Below, piece after piece: positions 14,959 to 23,167 of a DNA stretch of 43,695 bases. Location: the NCBI GenBank assembly GCA_016177775.1, contig JACOUQ010000023.1, positions 1 through 43,695 on the forward strand. The letters are read 5' to 3'. Source of the DNA: Geobacter sp. (GTDB lineage: Bacteria; Desulfobacterota; Desulfuromonadia; Geobacterales; Geobacteraceae). The notes under the pieces were generated by a model. It was given only the letters and a program-made list of their open reading frames with translations, was not told where the DNA came from and searched no databases. The translations under genes were made by a program, and so were the position numbers. Each line of letters opens with the position of its first letter. Within the stretch, counting starts at the first letter, position 1.

Positions 14959-17190
14959 ATGGAAGAGCTCCGCTTCGAGGAAAACAGCGTGCTGTTCGGC
15001 AACGACCCGACCGAAGGGATCGTTGCAGCCGAACTGGCGGGACGCTTCGTACGACTCTTAATCCGTGACGAAAGTGGAGTGCGCTTCAAGGACGACCCCT
15101 TTCACCCCTTCATTCTGCTGGAAAATTCGGATATCATTTCCGGATGCGGCATTTCTGTCGAAATGGAGCCCCTTGCCGGCAACGCCTCCTTCCGCTTTCT
15201 GGCGCGCTTCCGCGACTGGCACGACTGCCTGGCGGCCAGGGATTTTCTGGCGAAAACAACCGGCATATCACCATCGCACCCCTCTGCCACCTACCTGTTC
15301 CTCAATGACCCGGTCCATCAACATTTGCTCCTTACGGGGAAGACTCTTTTCAAGGGGATGGAGTTCGATGGACTGCGGCGCCTTGCCTTAGACATCGAGA
15401 CGGACTGCGCGCCAGGGCACGACTTTTCCAATCCAAGCCGGGAGGAGGATCGGATCGTTTCCGTCGCCTTGATGGAAGAGTCGGGATGGTCGGCGGTGCT
15501 GAGCGGCCATGAACTGTCAGAGCGCCAGATTCTTGAACGTCTCACCACGCTGATTCGCGAGCGGGACCCCGACGTAATCGAGGGACACAACATCTTCCGC
15601 TTCGACTTGGAATATATCAGGATCAGGGCTGCCCGCCACGGCGTCAAGCTCGCCTGGGGACGCGACGGGAGCGAGCCGCACTTTCATCCGTCACGCTTCA
15701 CCGTGGCCGAGCGGATCGTCGACTATCCCCGCTGCGACATCTACGGCCGCTCCATCATCGATACCTACTTTCTGGTGCTGCTCTATGACGTGAGTGCCCG
15801 GGAACTGGAGAGCTACGGTCTGAAACAGGTGGCCGCCCATTTCGGGCTTGCCGCGCCGGACCGGACTTACCTTGCTGGAGAGGAAATTGCCAAGACTTAT
15901 CGGGAACAGCCTGAGCTCCTTGCCCGTTACAATCTGGATGATGTCCGCGAAACCCTCGCCGTATCGCGCCTTCTCTCTTTCCCCTATTTCCTGCAAACCC
16001 GCATATTCCCCTACTCCTACCAGAACATCCCGGTGCGGGGGAACGCCACCAGGATCAACGCCCTTTTTCTGCGCGAGTATCTGCGGCAACGGCATTCGAT
16101 CCCCCGGCCCGGCAGCGGTGGGGAGTTTGCCGGTGGGTTTACAGCCATTTTCGAGCAGGGGGTCGTGGGACCGGTTGTTCACTGTGACGTGGCATCCCTT
16201 TACCCCTCCATTCTCCTTTCCTACAAGCTGTCACCGGAAGACGACGAGCTCGGCCTTTTTCTCCCGCTCCTTGCGGACCTGTGCCGCTTCCGCCTCGCTG
16301 CCAAGAAGCTCGCCAGGGAAGCTACTGATCCCTCACGACATGAATATTTTCAGGCCCTGCAACGGACCTTCAAGGTATTGATCAACTCCTTTTATGGCTA
16401 TCTCGGCTCAGCGCTGCACAATTTTTCCGACCCGCGGCTGGCCGGGGAAGTTACCCGGATCGGCCGCGAGCTGGTCCAGAAGATCATTGCCGAGTTGCAG
16501 GTCAGGGGCGCCCGACCTGTGGAGGTCGACACCGACGGCATTTTTTTCATACCTCCCCGGATAGTCGCCTCTCCCGAGACAGAAAACGCCCTGGTCAGGG
16601 AGATATCCGCGCTGTTGCCAGAGGGGATCGATCTGGAAGCGGACGGCCGCTATTGCTCAATGTTCTCCTACAAGATGAAAAACTACGCCCTGCTCGATTA
16701 CCAGGGGCGGGTCAGCCTGACAGGAAGCGGCCTTCGTTCGCGCGGCATGGAACGTTACCTGCGGGAATTCCTGCACGAAATGATCATCCTCCTGCTGCAA
16801 GGAGACGACGGGAAGATTGAGCAAATCGCTTCCGACTATATCATCCGGATTCGCGAACACCGGTTCGACATCAACTGGCTGGCCCGAACCGAAACCCTGA
16901 ACGAATCTCCTGCCACCTACCGTCAGAAGGTCAGACAGGGGAAACGAAACCCATCCGCTGCCTATGAGTTGGCGCTTGCCTCCGGGCGAGACTGCCGCGC
17001 CGGCGACCAGGTCAGCTACTACGTCACCGGCTCTGCAAAAGGAGTTGCCGCCTACCAGAACTGCAAACTGGCGTCAGACTTCGATCCAGGCAAGCCGGAC
17101 GTTAACGTCCCCTATTACATCGACAAGCTGCAACAGCTCAAGCGGAGGTTCTCCAGTTACGCTCAGCGGGAGCCGTCACTCTTCGATTGA
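14959..17190 (+). CDS. Family B DNA polymerase (Pol II-like)
   Basis: A 743-residue DNA polymerase with proofreading exonuclease. Exo I is ALDIETD (D145, E147), Exo II is GHNIFRFD (about 209-216) and Exo III is YNLDD (324-328). Polymerase motif A is DVASLYPSI (410-418), motif B ends in NSFYG (476-480) and motif C is VDTDG (DTD 524-526). All catalytic acidic residues are present, so both activities should work. E. coli Pol II, which acts in damage tolerance, is 783 residues. I start at ATG 14959; the TTG at 14941 lies inside the terminator of the preceding gene. No strong ribosome binding site is visible. No LexA box was recognised upstream. Confidence 0.93.
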   Translation: MEELRFEENSVLFGNDPTEGIVAAELAGRFVRLLIRDESGVRFKDDPFHPFILLENSDIISGCGISVEMEPLAGNASFRFLARFRDWHDCLAARDFLAKTTGISPSHPSATYLFLNDPVHQHLLLTGKTLFKGMEFDGLRRLALDIETDCAPGHDFSNPSREEDRIVSVALMEESGWSAVLSGHELSERQILERLTTLIRERDPDVIEGHNIFRFDLEYIRIRAARHGVKLAWGRDGSEPHFHPSRFTVAERIVDYPRCDIYGRSIIDTYFLVLLYDVSARELESYGLKQVAAHFGLAAPDRTYLAGEEIAKTYREQPELLARYNLDDVRETLAVSRLLSFPYFLQTRIFPYSYQNIPVRGNATRINALFLREYLRQRHSIPRPGSGGEFAGGFTAIFEQGVVGPVVHCDVASLYPSILLSYKLSPEDDELGLFLPLLADLCRFRLAAKKLAREATDPSRHEYFQALQRTFKVLINSFYGYLGSALHNFSDPRLAGEVTRIGRELVQKIIAELQVRGARPVEVDTDGIFFIPPRIVASPETENALVREISALLPEGIDLEADGRYCSMFSYKMKNYALLDYQGRVSLTGSGLRSRGMERYLREFLHEMIILLLQGDDGKIEQIASDYIIRIREHRFDINWLARTETLNESPATYRQKVRQGKRNPSAAYELALASGRDCRAGDQVSYYVTGSAKGVAAYQNCKLASDFDPGKPDVNVPYYIDKLQQLKRRFSSYAQREPSLFD

Positions 17191-17276
17191 CCGTTCACCT
17201 GTTGCCACTTGCCAGCCTCAACCGTTTGTGTTAGAAGGATACTAATGAGTATGACCTGCCTATGAAAGGAGAAGCC

Positions 17277-17684
17277 ATGCGTCGTTGGATGATGATCTTT
17301 GTCGCAATTTCGCTGCTCGGAGGGGTATCCCCGGCATTCGCGGAGCAGGAGAAAAAACCGGAGGCTGTGGTGGAGCGGATGACAGTCAAGTTCGTGCGTG
17401 GAGTCACCAACATGGCCACCGCCATTGTCGAGCTTCCCAAGCAGAGTTATCTGACCGTTCGGGACATGGGGGGGCCGGGATACGTGGTCGGCCCGCTGAA
17501 GGGGGTCGGCATGACCGTTTACCGGGCTTTCATAGGGGCAGCGGAAACCGTTTTCTTTCTCGTGCCGCAGCCCGGCTACTATGATCCGATGATCGACCCC
17601 GAGTATGTGTGGCAGGGGTGGGAGGAATATCGGCCGGCAAACGGGACGCAAACCGAACCTGCCAAGCCGGGTCAGGAAGGTTGA
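17277..17684 (+). CDS. Secreted TIGR04073-like protein, first copy
   Basis: A 135-residue exported protein with a signal peptide (about residues 1-22, ending PAFAEQ). The core KFVRGVTNMATAIVELPKQSY, then VGPLKGVGMTVYRAF, resembles the small family TIGR04073, named for occurrence with exosortase systems. The function of that family is unknown and no exosortase is in view. The ATG at 17277 is preceded by AAAGGAGA; an earlier in-frame ATG at 17262 overlaps that site. The next gene starts five bases after the stop and encodes a paralogue, so the two form a tandem duplication and an operon. The repeated GVGM segment may be a membrane-contacting stretch. Confidence 0.75.
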   Translation: MRRWMMIFVAISLLGGVSPAFAEQEKKPEAVVERMTVKFVRGVTNMATAIVELPKQSYLTVRDMGGPGYVVGPLKGVGMTVYRAFIGAAETVFFLVPQPGYYDPMIDPEYVWQGWEEYRPANGTQTEPAKPGQEG

Positions 17685-17689
17685 CGCCT

Positions 17690-18064
17690 ATGAATTGGGA
17701 AAAATTGGTGTTTGCCCTGATACTGTTTCTCTGTATGGCTGTCAGTCCAGGTGTCAGCCGGGCTGACAGCTATAAATACCCTGAAGCCGCCAGTCCCCAG
17801 GAGGTTGTCGACGGCATGTCCACAAAGCTGGTGCGCGGCGCCTCCAATGTGGCCCTCGGCTGGCTGGAGTTTCCCAAGCAGATATACATCACCTTCAAGG
17901 AAGACGGTGTTGCCAAGGGGATTTTCGTCGGCCCCTTCAAGGGCGTGGGAATGACCCTGGTTCGGACGGTCAGCGGCGCAGGGGAGACAGTAACGTTTTT
18001 CCTCCCGTATCCGGGCTTCTTCGACCCCTATTTCGGCCCCCCCTATGCCTGGCAGATGGAATGA
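17690..18064 (+). CDS. Secreted TIGR04073-like protein, second copy
   Basis: A 124-residue paralogue of the preceding protein. It has a signal peptide (about residues 1-26, ending VSRADS). The same core follows: KLVRGASNVALGWLEFPKQIY, then VGPFKGVGMTLVRTVSGAGETVTFFLPYPGFFDP. Aligning the two by eye, the RG.(S/T)N.A....E.PKQ.Y and VGP.KGVGMT motifs and the closing PG(F/Y).DP are shared, while the N-termini differ. AGGAAGG lies just before the ATG. A strong bidirectional terminator follows. Function unknown. Confidence 0.75.
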   Translation: MNWEKLVFALILFLCMAVSPGVSRADSYKYPEAASPQEVVDGMSTKLVRGASNVALGWLEFPKQIYITFKEDGVAKGIFVGPFKGVGMTLVRTVSGAGETVTFFLPYPGFFDPYFGPPYAWQME

Positions 18065-18080
18065 CGGGTTGCCGCAACCC

Positions 18081-18120
18081 ACAAAAAAAGCCGCATCCGA
18101 AAGGATGCGGCTTTTTTTGT
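18081..18120. terminator. Bidirectional rho-independent terminator
   Basis: A perfect 18-bp stem ACAAAAAAAGCCGCATCC / GGATGCGGCTTTTTTTGT with a GAAA tetraloop serves both the plus-strand TIGR04073 pair and the convergent minus-strand lysine-rich gene. A smaller hairpin GGGTT-AACCC precedes it at 18066-18080. Confidence 0.92.
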
Positions 18121-18139
18121 GTTCCTGCCAGAAGTTAAA

Positions 18140-18382
18140 TTACTTCTTGACGGGCTCGGCAGCCGGAGCAGCAGCCGGGGCAACTTCTTTCTTCTCTTCG
18201 GCTTTCTTGGCAGCTTTCTTCTTGGCAGCTTTCTTCTTGGCCGGCTTCTTCACTTCTTTTTTCTCGGCAGCCGGAGCTTCGGTTTTCGGAGCTTCGGTTT
18301 TCGGAGCTTCAGCAGCGAACACAACGCCAGCGAAAGCAACAGCTACGAGTGCGGCAACAACAGTAGAGATAGCTTTTTTCAT
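18140..18382 (-). CDS. Small secreted lysine/alanine-rich protein
   Basis: An 80-residue protein. A clear signal peptide (MKKAISTVVAALVAVAFAGVVFAAEA, cut near residue 24) precedes a low-complexity region. This opens with two EAPKT repeats and continues as KKPAKKKAAKKKAAKKAEEKKE, ending APAAAPAAEPVKK. The composition resembles the tail of histone H1 or of lysine-rich bacterial nucleoid proteins. With a signal peptide it should instead act outside the cytoplasm, perhaps binding polyanions such as LPS, extracellular DNA or a cell-wall polymer; that is inference. The ATG at 18382 follows AAGGAGG. A strong sigma-54-type promoter lies upstream, so expression is probably conditional. It ends at the shared terminator. 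Confidence 0.8.
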   Translation of the reverse strand: MKKAISTVVAALVAVAFAGVVFAAEAPKTEAPKTEAPAAEKKEVKKPAKKKAAKKKAAKKAEEKKEVAPAAAPAAEPVKK

Positions 18383-18421
18383 TTGTACTTCCTCCTTGAA
18401 AATAGTTTCTGTTACGAATTC

Positions 18422-18439
18422 AAGCACTAAACATGCCAA
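18422..18439 (-). promoter_or_regulatory. Sigma-54 promoter of the lysine-rich protein gene
   Basis: On the minus strand the sequence is TTGGCATGTTTAGTGCTT. This keeps the invariant GG and GC with exactly ten bases between them, and differs from TTGGCACG-N4-TTGCT at two places. Transcription would start near 18410, leaving a leader of about 28 bases with AAGGAGG before the ATG at 18382. Confidence 0.7.
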
Positions 18440-18513
18440 CCTCGCCAACTACGCGATCCAACAGGTCATTTGCACCCGCAGACCGCCAAGCAGTGCCGTT
18501 CCCCACCTGTTTC

Positions 18514-18544
18514 ATGCCGCAAATAGGGCTCCAATGCCGCAAAT
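18514..18544. promoter_or_regulatory. Paired direct repeats, candidate enhancer-binding sites
   Basis: ATGCCGCAAAT occurs at 18514-18524 and again at 18534-18544, exactly 20 bp apart or about two helical turns. The second copy is also part of a near-palindrome TGCCGCAAATGAGGCA. They lie roughly 105-135 bp upstream of the predicted sigma-54 start, where enhancer-binding activators usually sit. They are also about 75-100 bp before uvrC. Confidence 0.5.
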
Positions 18545-18615
18545 GAGGCACAGCCTGACCGCATTTACAATAACTCTTCGCAAAACTGACGCTCAGGGGT
18601 TATGATTATTCCATC

Positions 18616-20520
18616 ATGGAACTCGAGAAAAATATAGCCGCTTTTCCCGTCGCCCCCGGCGTCTATCTCATGAAAGACGCTGCCGGCGTCATTCTCTATA
18701 TCGGCAAGGCCCGCAACCTGAAAGGCCGCGTACGTTCCTATTTCAGCAAGGGACGCGACAGCCGCTATCACATCCAGTTTCTAATGTCCCGTGTTGCAGA
18801 CATCGAATACATCGTCACCGACACCGAAAAAGAGGCGCTGATCCTGGAAAACACCCTGATCAAGCAGCACCGCCCCCGCTACAACATCAACCTGCGGGAT
18901 GACAAGACCTACTTTTCACTCCGCATGGACATGCGTGAGGAATTTCCCCGACTGGGCATAGTGCGCAAGGTCCCACGGGACGGGGCCCGTTACTTCGGAC
19001 CCTATGCTTCTGGACTGGCGGCCAGGGAGGTGCTGAAGCAGCTCTATAAGATATTCCCGCTGCGTCATTATCCGCTGGAAACCTGCCGGCAGCGGCGCAG
19101 GCCCTGCCTCTTCTACCAGATCAGGCAATGCTCGGCCCCCTGTCACGGCCTCATATCCAGAGAGGCGTACACCGACTTGGCCGAGGGAGCTGCCCTATTC
19201 CTGGAAGGAAAGAATTCCGAGCTCCTCAAGGTCCTGAAACAGCGGATGCTTGTCGCTGCGGCAAACCAGTCGTATGAGGAGGCTGGACGCTACCGGGACC
19301 TGATCCGAAATATAGAAACCACCCTGGAAAAGCAGAAAATGGTGACCGGTGCCGAAGACACCGACGTCATCGGCTATTGCCGCCTGGACAACCGTCTCTG
19401 GCTAACCCTTTTATACATCCGCGGCGGCAGCATGATCGGGAGTAGGCACTTCGACTTCGAATGGGAGATGGAAGACGTGGAAGGGGTTCACGCATTTCTC
19501 AACCAGTATTACAGCCGCGAGGTTTATGTCCCGGCCGAAGTCCTCCTGCCGGTTCCCATCGACGATGCAGCCGCATTTGCCGAGCTGTTGAGTGAAACCA
19601 GGGGGCGCAGGGCAACAGTAACCTGTCCGCAACGCGGTACCAAGGCAGAGCTGGTGCGGTTGGCAAGCCGCAATGCCGAAACCGCTGCCCGCGAAAAGAT
19701 GGCGTCAGCGGAAAACATGGAGCAGGTCCTGACGGAGTTGCAACAGCGTCTGCATCTGCACAAGATGCCGCGTCGCATCGAATGTTACGACATCTCCAAC
19801 ATCCAGGGGCGCAATGCGGTCGGCAGCGGCGTAGCATTCCGCGACGGCAAGCCGGACAAGGACTACTACCGCCGCTACCGGATCAGGACCGTCGGCCAGG
19901 CCGACGATTTCGCCATGATGCACGAAGTCCTGACACGGCGTTTCAGCCGGGGAAAGAATGAAGGAGACCTGCCGGACCTGATCGTCGTCGACGGGGGGAT
20001 CGGACAGTTGAACATCCTGCTGGGGGTTCTGGCTGAACTGGAGATATACGGGGTGGACGTGGCCTCGCTGGCCAAGAGCAGGGTGACGAGGGAGATGGCA
20101 AAGGAGGAGTTGCAACGAAGCGAGGAGAGGGTGTTTCTGCCGGGACGCAAGAACCCGGTCGTACTCCGCCAGAATTCCGCGCCGCTCCTCCTTCTGGCCC
20201 GCATCCGTGACGAAGCGCATCGGTTCGCCATCACCTACCACAAGAAGCTGCGAGGCAAAGAGACCATCTCCTCGGAACTGGCAAACGTTCCGGGGATCGG
20301 GGAGAAGCGCGGCAAGGAGCTGTTACGCCATTTCGGCAGTCTGCGGAACATACGCAAGGCGTCGGTCGAAGAACTGGCTGCGATTAAGGGGATGAACCGT
20401 CTGGCAGCCGATGCCCTCTGGCAGCATCTGCATGAAGAATCCAACCCCCCTCAATCCCCCCTATTACATAGGGGGGAAGCCGAACAAAGTGAGGCAGGGG
20501 GGTCACGTCACAAAAGATAA
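18616..20520 (+). CDS. uvrC: Excinuclease ABC subunit C with a repeat-derived tail
   Basis: The 634-residue nuclease subunit of UvrABC nucleotide excision repair, making the 3' and 5' incisions at DNA lesions. The N-terminal GIY-YIG domain is visible ([29 protein letters not shown] in short pieces, about residues 12-45). A UvrB-interacting segment follows at about 205-235 ([15 protein letters not shown]). Next come the RNase H-like endonuclease domain ([18 protein letters not shown]) and a C-terminal helix-hairpin-helix ([20 protein letters not shown]). The last 25 or so residues ([12 protein letters not shown] and on) are encoded by a C-run/G-run repeat and have no place in the family. Without them the length is about 608, which is normal. 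No clear Shine-Dalgarno site. Confidence 0.96.
   Translation: MELEKNIAAFPVAPGVYLMKDAAGVILYIGKARNLKGRVRSYFSKGRDSRYHIQFLMSRVADIEYIVTDTEKEALILENTLIKQHRPRYNINLRDDKTYFSLRMDMREEFPRLGIVRKVPRDGARYFGPYASGLAAREVLKQLYKIFPLRHYPLETCRQRRRPCLFYQIRQCSAPCHGLISREAYTDLAEGAALFLEGKNSELLKVLKQRMLVAAANQSYEEAGRYRDLIRNIETTLEKQKMVTGAEDTDVIGYCRLDNRLWLTLLYIRGGSMIGSRHFDFEWEMEDVEGVHAFLNQYYSREVYVPAEVLLPVPIDDAAAFAELLSETRGRRATVTCPQRGTKAELVRLASRNAETAAREKMASAENMEQVLTELQQRLHLHKMPRRIECYDISNIQGRNAVGSGVAFRDGKPDKDYYRRYRIRTVGQADDFAMMHEVLTRRFSRGKNEGDLPDLIVVDGGIGQLNILLGVLAELEIYGVDVASLAKSRVTREMAKEELQRSEERVFLPGRKNPVVLRQNSAPLLLLARIRDEAHRFAITYHKKLRGKETISSELANVPGIGEKRGKELLRHFGSLRNIRKASVEELAAIKGMNRLAADALWQHLHEESNPPQSPLLHRGEAEQSEAGGSRHKR
20443..20503. 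repeat. C-run/G-run palindrome forming the 3' end of uvrC
   Basis: CCCCCCTA (20456-20463) pairs with TAGGGGGG (20469-20476) around a 5-base loop. The flanks AACCCCCCTCA and TGAGGCAGGGGGGT pair as an outer stem. The element is read in frame by uvrC and supplies its C-terminal extension. It is similar in style to the elements at 13591 and 31185. Confidence 0.75.
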
Positions 20521-20583
20521 ATGTTGCGTCGTACTAGGACGCAAACATGAATAAGTTGAGCTGCAAAGCGCGATTTCTACAAA

Positions 20584-20609
20584 AAAGGCGATGATCTCTC
20601 ATCGCCTTT
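20584..20609. terminator. Terminator between convergent uvrC and tlpA-like genes
   Basis: AAAGGCGATGA and TCATCGCCTTT form an 11-bp stem with a 4-base loop. The A-run on the left and T-containing right side allow use from both strands. Confidence 0.75.
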
Positions 20610-20630
20610 CTCACCCTATTCTCTTCCGTC

Positions 20631-21134
20631 CTATTCCGCCAGCAACCGCTTGATGGCCGTCTCCATGGCCTGTCCGGTCTCGTCGGAGAATCCCATGTAC
20701 TTGTCCACGATGATCCCCTTCTTGTTGACCAGGTACATGGTGGGGATGGAACGGATACCGTAATCCCCCTGGATTTCGCTGTCGACAAGGGCCACGGGGT
20801 AATTGATCCCCTTCTCGGGAATAAACCGTTTGATCTCCCCTTCACCGTCGTCGTCAACGCTCATGCCGAGAATCTGCAAACCCTGCTTGCCGTATTTCTT
20901 GTTAAGGCCCACAAGATGCGGAATGGATGCCTTGCAAGGAGGGCACCAGGTGGCAAAGAAATCAAGCACCAGCACGTATCCCTTGTAATTATTGAGGGAC
21001 ACCTGTTGCCCGCTGGTGGTGGTCACCTTGAACGGCGGCGCCGGCTCCCCCTTTTTAGGAATGGCCAATGCCATAGCTGGAAGAAGCAACAGAACCGCCA
21101 GAAATGTCAGAGTCCGTCTAATAACCAGATTCAT
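20631..21134 (-). CDS. TlpA/ResA-like thiol-disulfide oxidoreductase
   Basis: A 167-residue exported thioredoxin-fold protein. A signal peptide or uncleaved anchor covers about residues 1-24 (LTFLAVLLLLPAMALA). The redox motif WCPPC lies in LDFFATWCPPCKASIPHL (about residues 63-67), and the cis-proline segment is GIRSIPTMYLVNKKG. Proteins of this type reduce periplasmic disulfides, often those of apocytochrome c haem sites, which would suit a cytochrome-rich organism with a nearby ccsA-like gene. It lies 11 bases after trxA on the same strand, so the two probably form an operon. Confidence 0.9.
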   Translation of the reverse strand: MNLVIRRTLTFLAVLLLLPAMALAIPKKGEPAPPFKVTTTSGQQVSLNNYKGYVLVLDFFATWCPPCKASIPHLVGLNKKYGKQGLQILGMSVDDDGEGEIKRFIPEKGINYPVALVDSEIQGDYGIRSIPTMYLVNKKGIIVDKYMGFSDETGQAMETAIKRLLAE

Positions 21135-21145
21135 GGAAGCTCCGA

Positions 21146-21475
21146 TTACAGCGCTTTTTTGATCAGGGCCTCGAGTTGTGCCTTGGGGACGGCCCCAACC
21201 ACCTGGTCGAGTACCTTACCATCCTTGAACAGGATGAGGGTCGGAATCCCCCTGATACCGAACTTCCCAGGGGTACCAGGGTTTTCGTCGACATTCACCT
21301 TGCCGACCTTGACCTTGCCGTCATATTCTTCGGCTACGGCGTCCACCAGGGGGGAAATTGCCTTGCACGGGGCACACCACGTCGCCCAGAAATCAACCAG
21401 AACAGGAACGCTCGACTGGAGCACCTCTCCCTCGAAATTATCGTCAGTAAATGTCTGCACCTTTTCGCTGGCCAT
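21146..21475 (-). CDS. trxA: Thioredoxin with CAPC active site
   Basis: A 109-residue cytosolic thioredoxin. The fold is complete, with [21 protein letters not shown] (residues about 24-44) and [15 protein letters not shown] holding the cis-proline. The active site is CAPC, with alanine replacing the usual glycine of CGPC; this change is known in some thioredoxins and may alter redox potential. GGAGAG lies upstream of the ATG. A promoter with TATAGT is visible at 21515-21542, and the tlpA-like gene follows in the same transcript. Confidence 0.93.
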   Translation of the reverse strand: MASEKVQTFTDDNFEGEVLQSSVPVLVDFWATWCAPCKAISPLVDAVAEEYDGKVKVGKVNVDENPGTPGKFGIRGIPTLILFKDGKVLDQVVGAVPKAQLEALIKKAL

Positions 21476-21514
21476 CGCGACTCTCCTTGTGTGGGTTTAT
21501 CAGATTCACGATTT

Positions 21515-21542
21515 ACTATAATGGAGTTCCGGAAAAAATCAA
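21515..21542 (-). promoter_or_regulatory. Sigma-70 promoter of trxA
   Basis: On the minus strand TTGATT (complement of 21537-21542) and TATAGT (complement of 21515-21520) are 16 bases apart. This gives a leader of about 33 bases. The match is good at the -10 box and moderate at the -35 box. Confidence 0.5.
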
Positions 21543-21557
21543 CCCCTAACATGGCTA

Positions 21558-21586
21558 TTGACAGGGGGCGTGATGACGGTGATATT
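21558..21586 (+). promoter_or_regulatory. Possible promoter of the tetrapyrrole cluster
   Basis: TTGACA at 21558-21563 and GATATT at 21581-21586 are separated by 17 bases, upstream of the first tetrapyrrole gene at 21639 and divergent from the trxA promoter. The -35 box is perfect; the -10 box matches four of six positions. Confidence 0.45.
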
Positions 21587-21638
21587 ATCGGGCTGAAAAT
21601 ATTGCCAACCCGATTTCCGTGTTGCACGGAGCCTCTTC

Positions 21639-22316
21639 ATGCGCTATCTGCCGATAAACATCGATGTCAGTGGGAAAGCCGTGACCATTGTCGGCGGCGG
21701 TGATGTTGCCGCGCGGAAGTGCCGCACCCTTTTGCAGTCTGGAGCGAGGGTTACCGTGATATCCCCGGCGACCACCACTGACTTGGAAACGCTGCACAAT
21801 CAACATGCCATAACCTGGGTTGCACGGGAATACCGTCCTGGCGACCTTGACGGGGCATTTCTGGTATTTGCCTGTACCCCCGAGCCGGCGATCAACCTGG
21901 CCGTGGTCAAGGAAGCGTCGGAGCGGAACAGCCTCTGCAACATTGCCGATTGTCCGGACCGAAGCTCCTTCATCTCCCCAGCTGTCTTCAGCCGCGGCGA
22001 TCTGACGATCTCTGTATCCACTGGCGGCAAGAGCCCGGCTTTCGCCGCCAGGATCCGACGCGAGATGGAATCCCGCTATGGCGATGAATACGGCGTAGTG
22101 GTTGATCTATTGGGGAAAGTTCGCGAAAAGCTGTTGACTTCAAGTAAAAACGGCAAATATAATAGGAAGCTTTTACTTGCCGTGGCTGAGCTCGATCTGG
22201 CGGAACTGGTCAGAGCCGGCAATAGCGCGGCTCTGGATAATGCGCTCCGGGAATGCCTGGGGCCTGGATTTACATTGCGCGAACTGGGGATGGATCAAAG
22301 GATTGCCCATGAATGA
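21639..22316 (+). CDS. Precorrin-2 dehydrogenase / sirohydrochlorin ferrochelatase
   Basis: A 225-residue enzyme equivalent to the N-terminal half of CysG and to yeast Met8p. It oxidises precorrin-2 to sirohydrochlorin with NAD and may insert iron to give sirohaem. The N-terminal Rossmann motif is VTIVGGGDVAARKCRTLL (about residues 15-32), followed by CNIADCPDRSSFISPAV and STGGKSPAFAARIRREME, all typical. Whether the chelatase step is active cannot be read. It heads the tetrapyrrole cluster, consistent with the SUMT domain encoded downstream that makes precorrin-2. Its 3' end overlaps the ccsA-like start by eight bases. Confidence 0.92.
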   Translation: MRYLPINIDVSGKAVTIVGGGDVAARKCRTLLQSGARVTVISPATTTDLETLHNQHAITWVAREYRPGDLDGAFLVFACTPEPAINLAVVKEASERNSLCNIADCPDRSSFISPAVFSRGDLTISVSTGGKSPAFAARIRREMESRYGDEYGVVVDLLGKVREKLLTSSKNGKYNRKLLLAVAELDLAELVRAGNSAALDNALRECLGPGFTLRELGMDQRIAHE

Positions 22317-23124
22317 CCTGTTGTATCGGATCACCCTGATCTGCTATTTTCTCGCCACCATTGCCTACCTGGCCTTCCTGATAAAGCCCCGCGACATCCT
22401 CGCAAAAGCCGGCAGATGGACCGTCATGGCCGGTTTCGCCTTGCACTGCGGCTTCACCTTTTCCCGCGCCATGGCGGCCGGCCATACCCCTATCACCAAC
22501 CTCCACGAATCGCTCTCCTTTTTCAGCCTCGCCATCGTGGGGGTGTTCATCGCCTTCGAGCGAAAATACCGCACGGCCATTCTCGGCTCCTTCGTGACCC
22601 CGGTTGCCCTGGTGCTGATGTTCTCCTCCTTCGGCTTCCCTTCCACCATCGGCCCACTGAATCCCGCGCTAAAGAGTAATTGGCTCACGGCGCATACCGT
22701 GTTCGCTTTCTTCGGTTATGCATTTTTCTCCGTCTCGTTCGGCGCCAGCTTCATGTATCTCATCCAGGAACATTTCCTCAAGAAGAAGAAACTGGGCACC
22801 ATGTATCAGAAACTCCCGTCACTGGATACCCTGGACGACATCAATTACCGCTGCCTCACCTTCGGCTTCCCCCTCCTGACCCTGGCCATAATGACCGGCG
22901 CCATCTGGGCGGAAACCGCCTGGGGCACCTACTGGAGCTGGGACCCGAAGGAAACCTGGTCGCTCATCACCTGGTTCGTTTACGCCGCCCTGCTGCATGG
23001 GCGCCTTACCACCGGCTGGCGGGGCCGCAAAGCCGCCATCCTGGCCATTGCCGGCTTTTTCGTGCTGCTGTTCACTTTCCTGGGGGTCAACCTGTTTTTG
23101 CCCGGCTTGCACAGCTACAAATAA
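22309..23124 (+). CDS. CcsA/CcsB-type cytochrome c assembly membrane protein
   Basis: A 271-residue integral membrane protein with about eight hydrophobic segments. The haem-handling segment WAETAWGTYWSWDPKETW (about residues 200-217) is the WWD-like signature of the CcsA/CcmC/HemX superfamily. Conserved histidines lie in LHCGFTFSRAM, LLHGRLTTGW and GLHSYK. It is either the haem exporter/ligase of system II cytochrome c maturation or the HemX protein often found beside hemA. The position between a sirohaem gene and hemA suits both. I start at ATG 22309, overlapping the preceding gene by eight bases, which suggests coupling. Confidence 0.88.
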   Translation: MNDLLYRITLICYFLATIAYLAFLIKPRDILAKAGRWTVMAGFALHCGFTFSRAMAAGHTPITNLHESLSFFSLAIVGVFIAFERKYRTAILGSFVTPVALVLMFSSFGFPSTIGPLNPALKSNWLTAHTVFAFFGYAFFSVSFGASFMYLIQEHFLKKKKLGTMYQKLPSLDTLDDINYRCLTFGFPLLTLAIMTGAIWAETAWGTYWSWDPKETWSLITWFVYAALLHGRLTTGWRGRKAAILAIAGFFVLLFTFLGVNLFLPGLHSYK

Positions 23125-23131
23125 CAGAACA

Positions 23132-23150
23132 GGGGTCAAGACCTGACCCC
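23132..23150. repeat. Short palindrome before hemA
   Basis: GGGGTCA and TGACCCC form a 7-bp stem around AAGAC in the 43-bp gap between the ccsA-like gene and hemA. It resembles short REP-type palindromes and lacks a T-run. Confidence 0.5.
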
Positions 23151-23167
23151 AACCAAAGTGGGATTTT

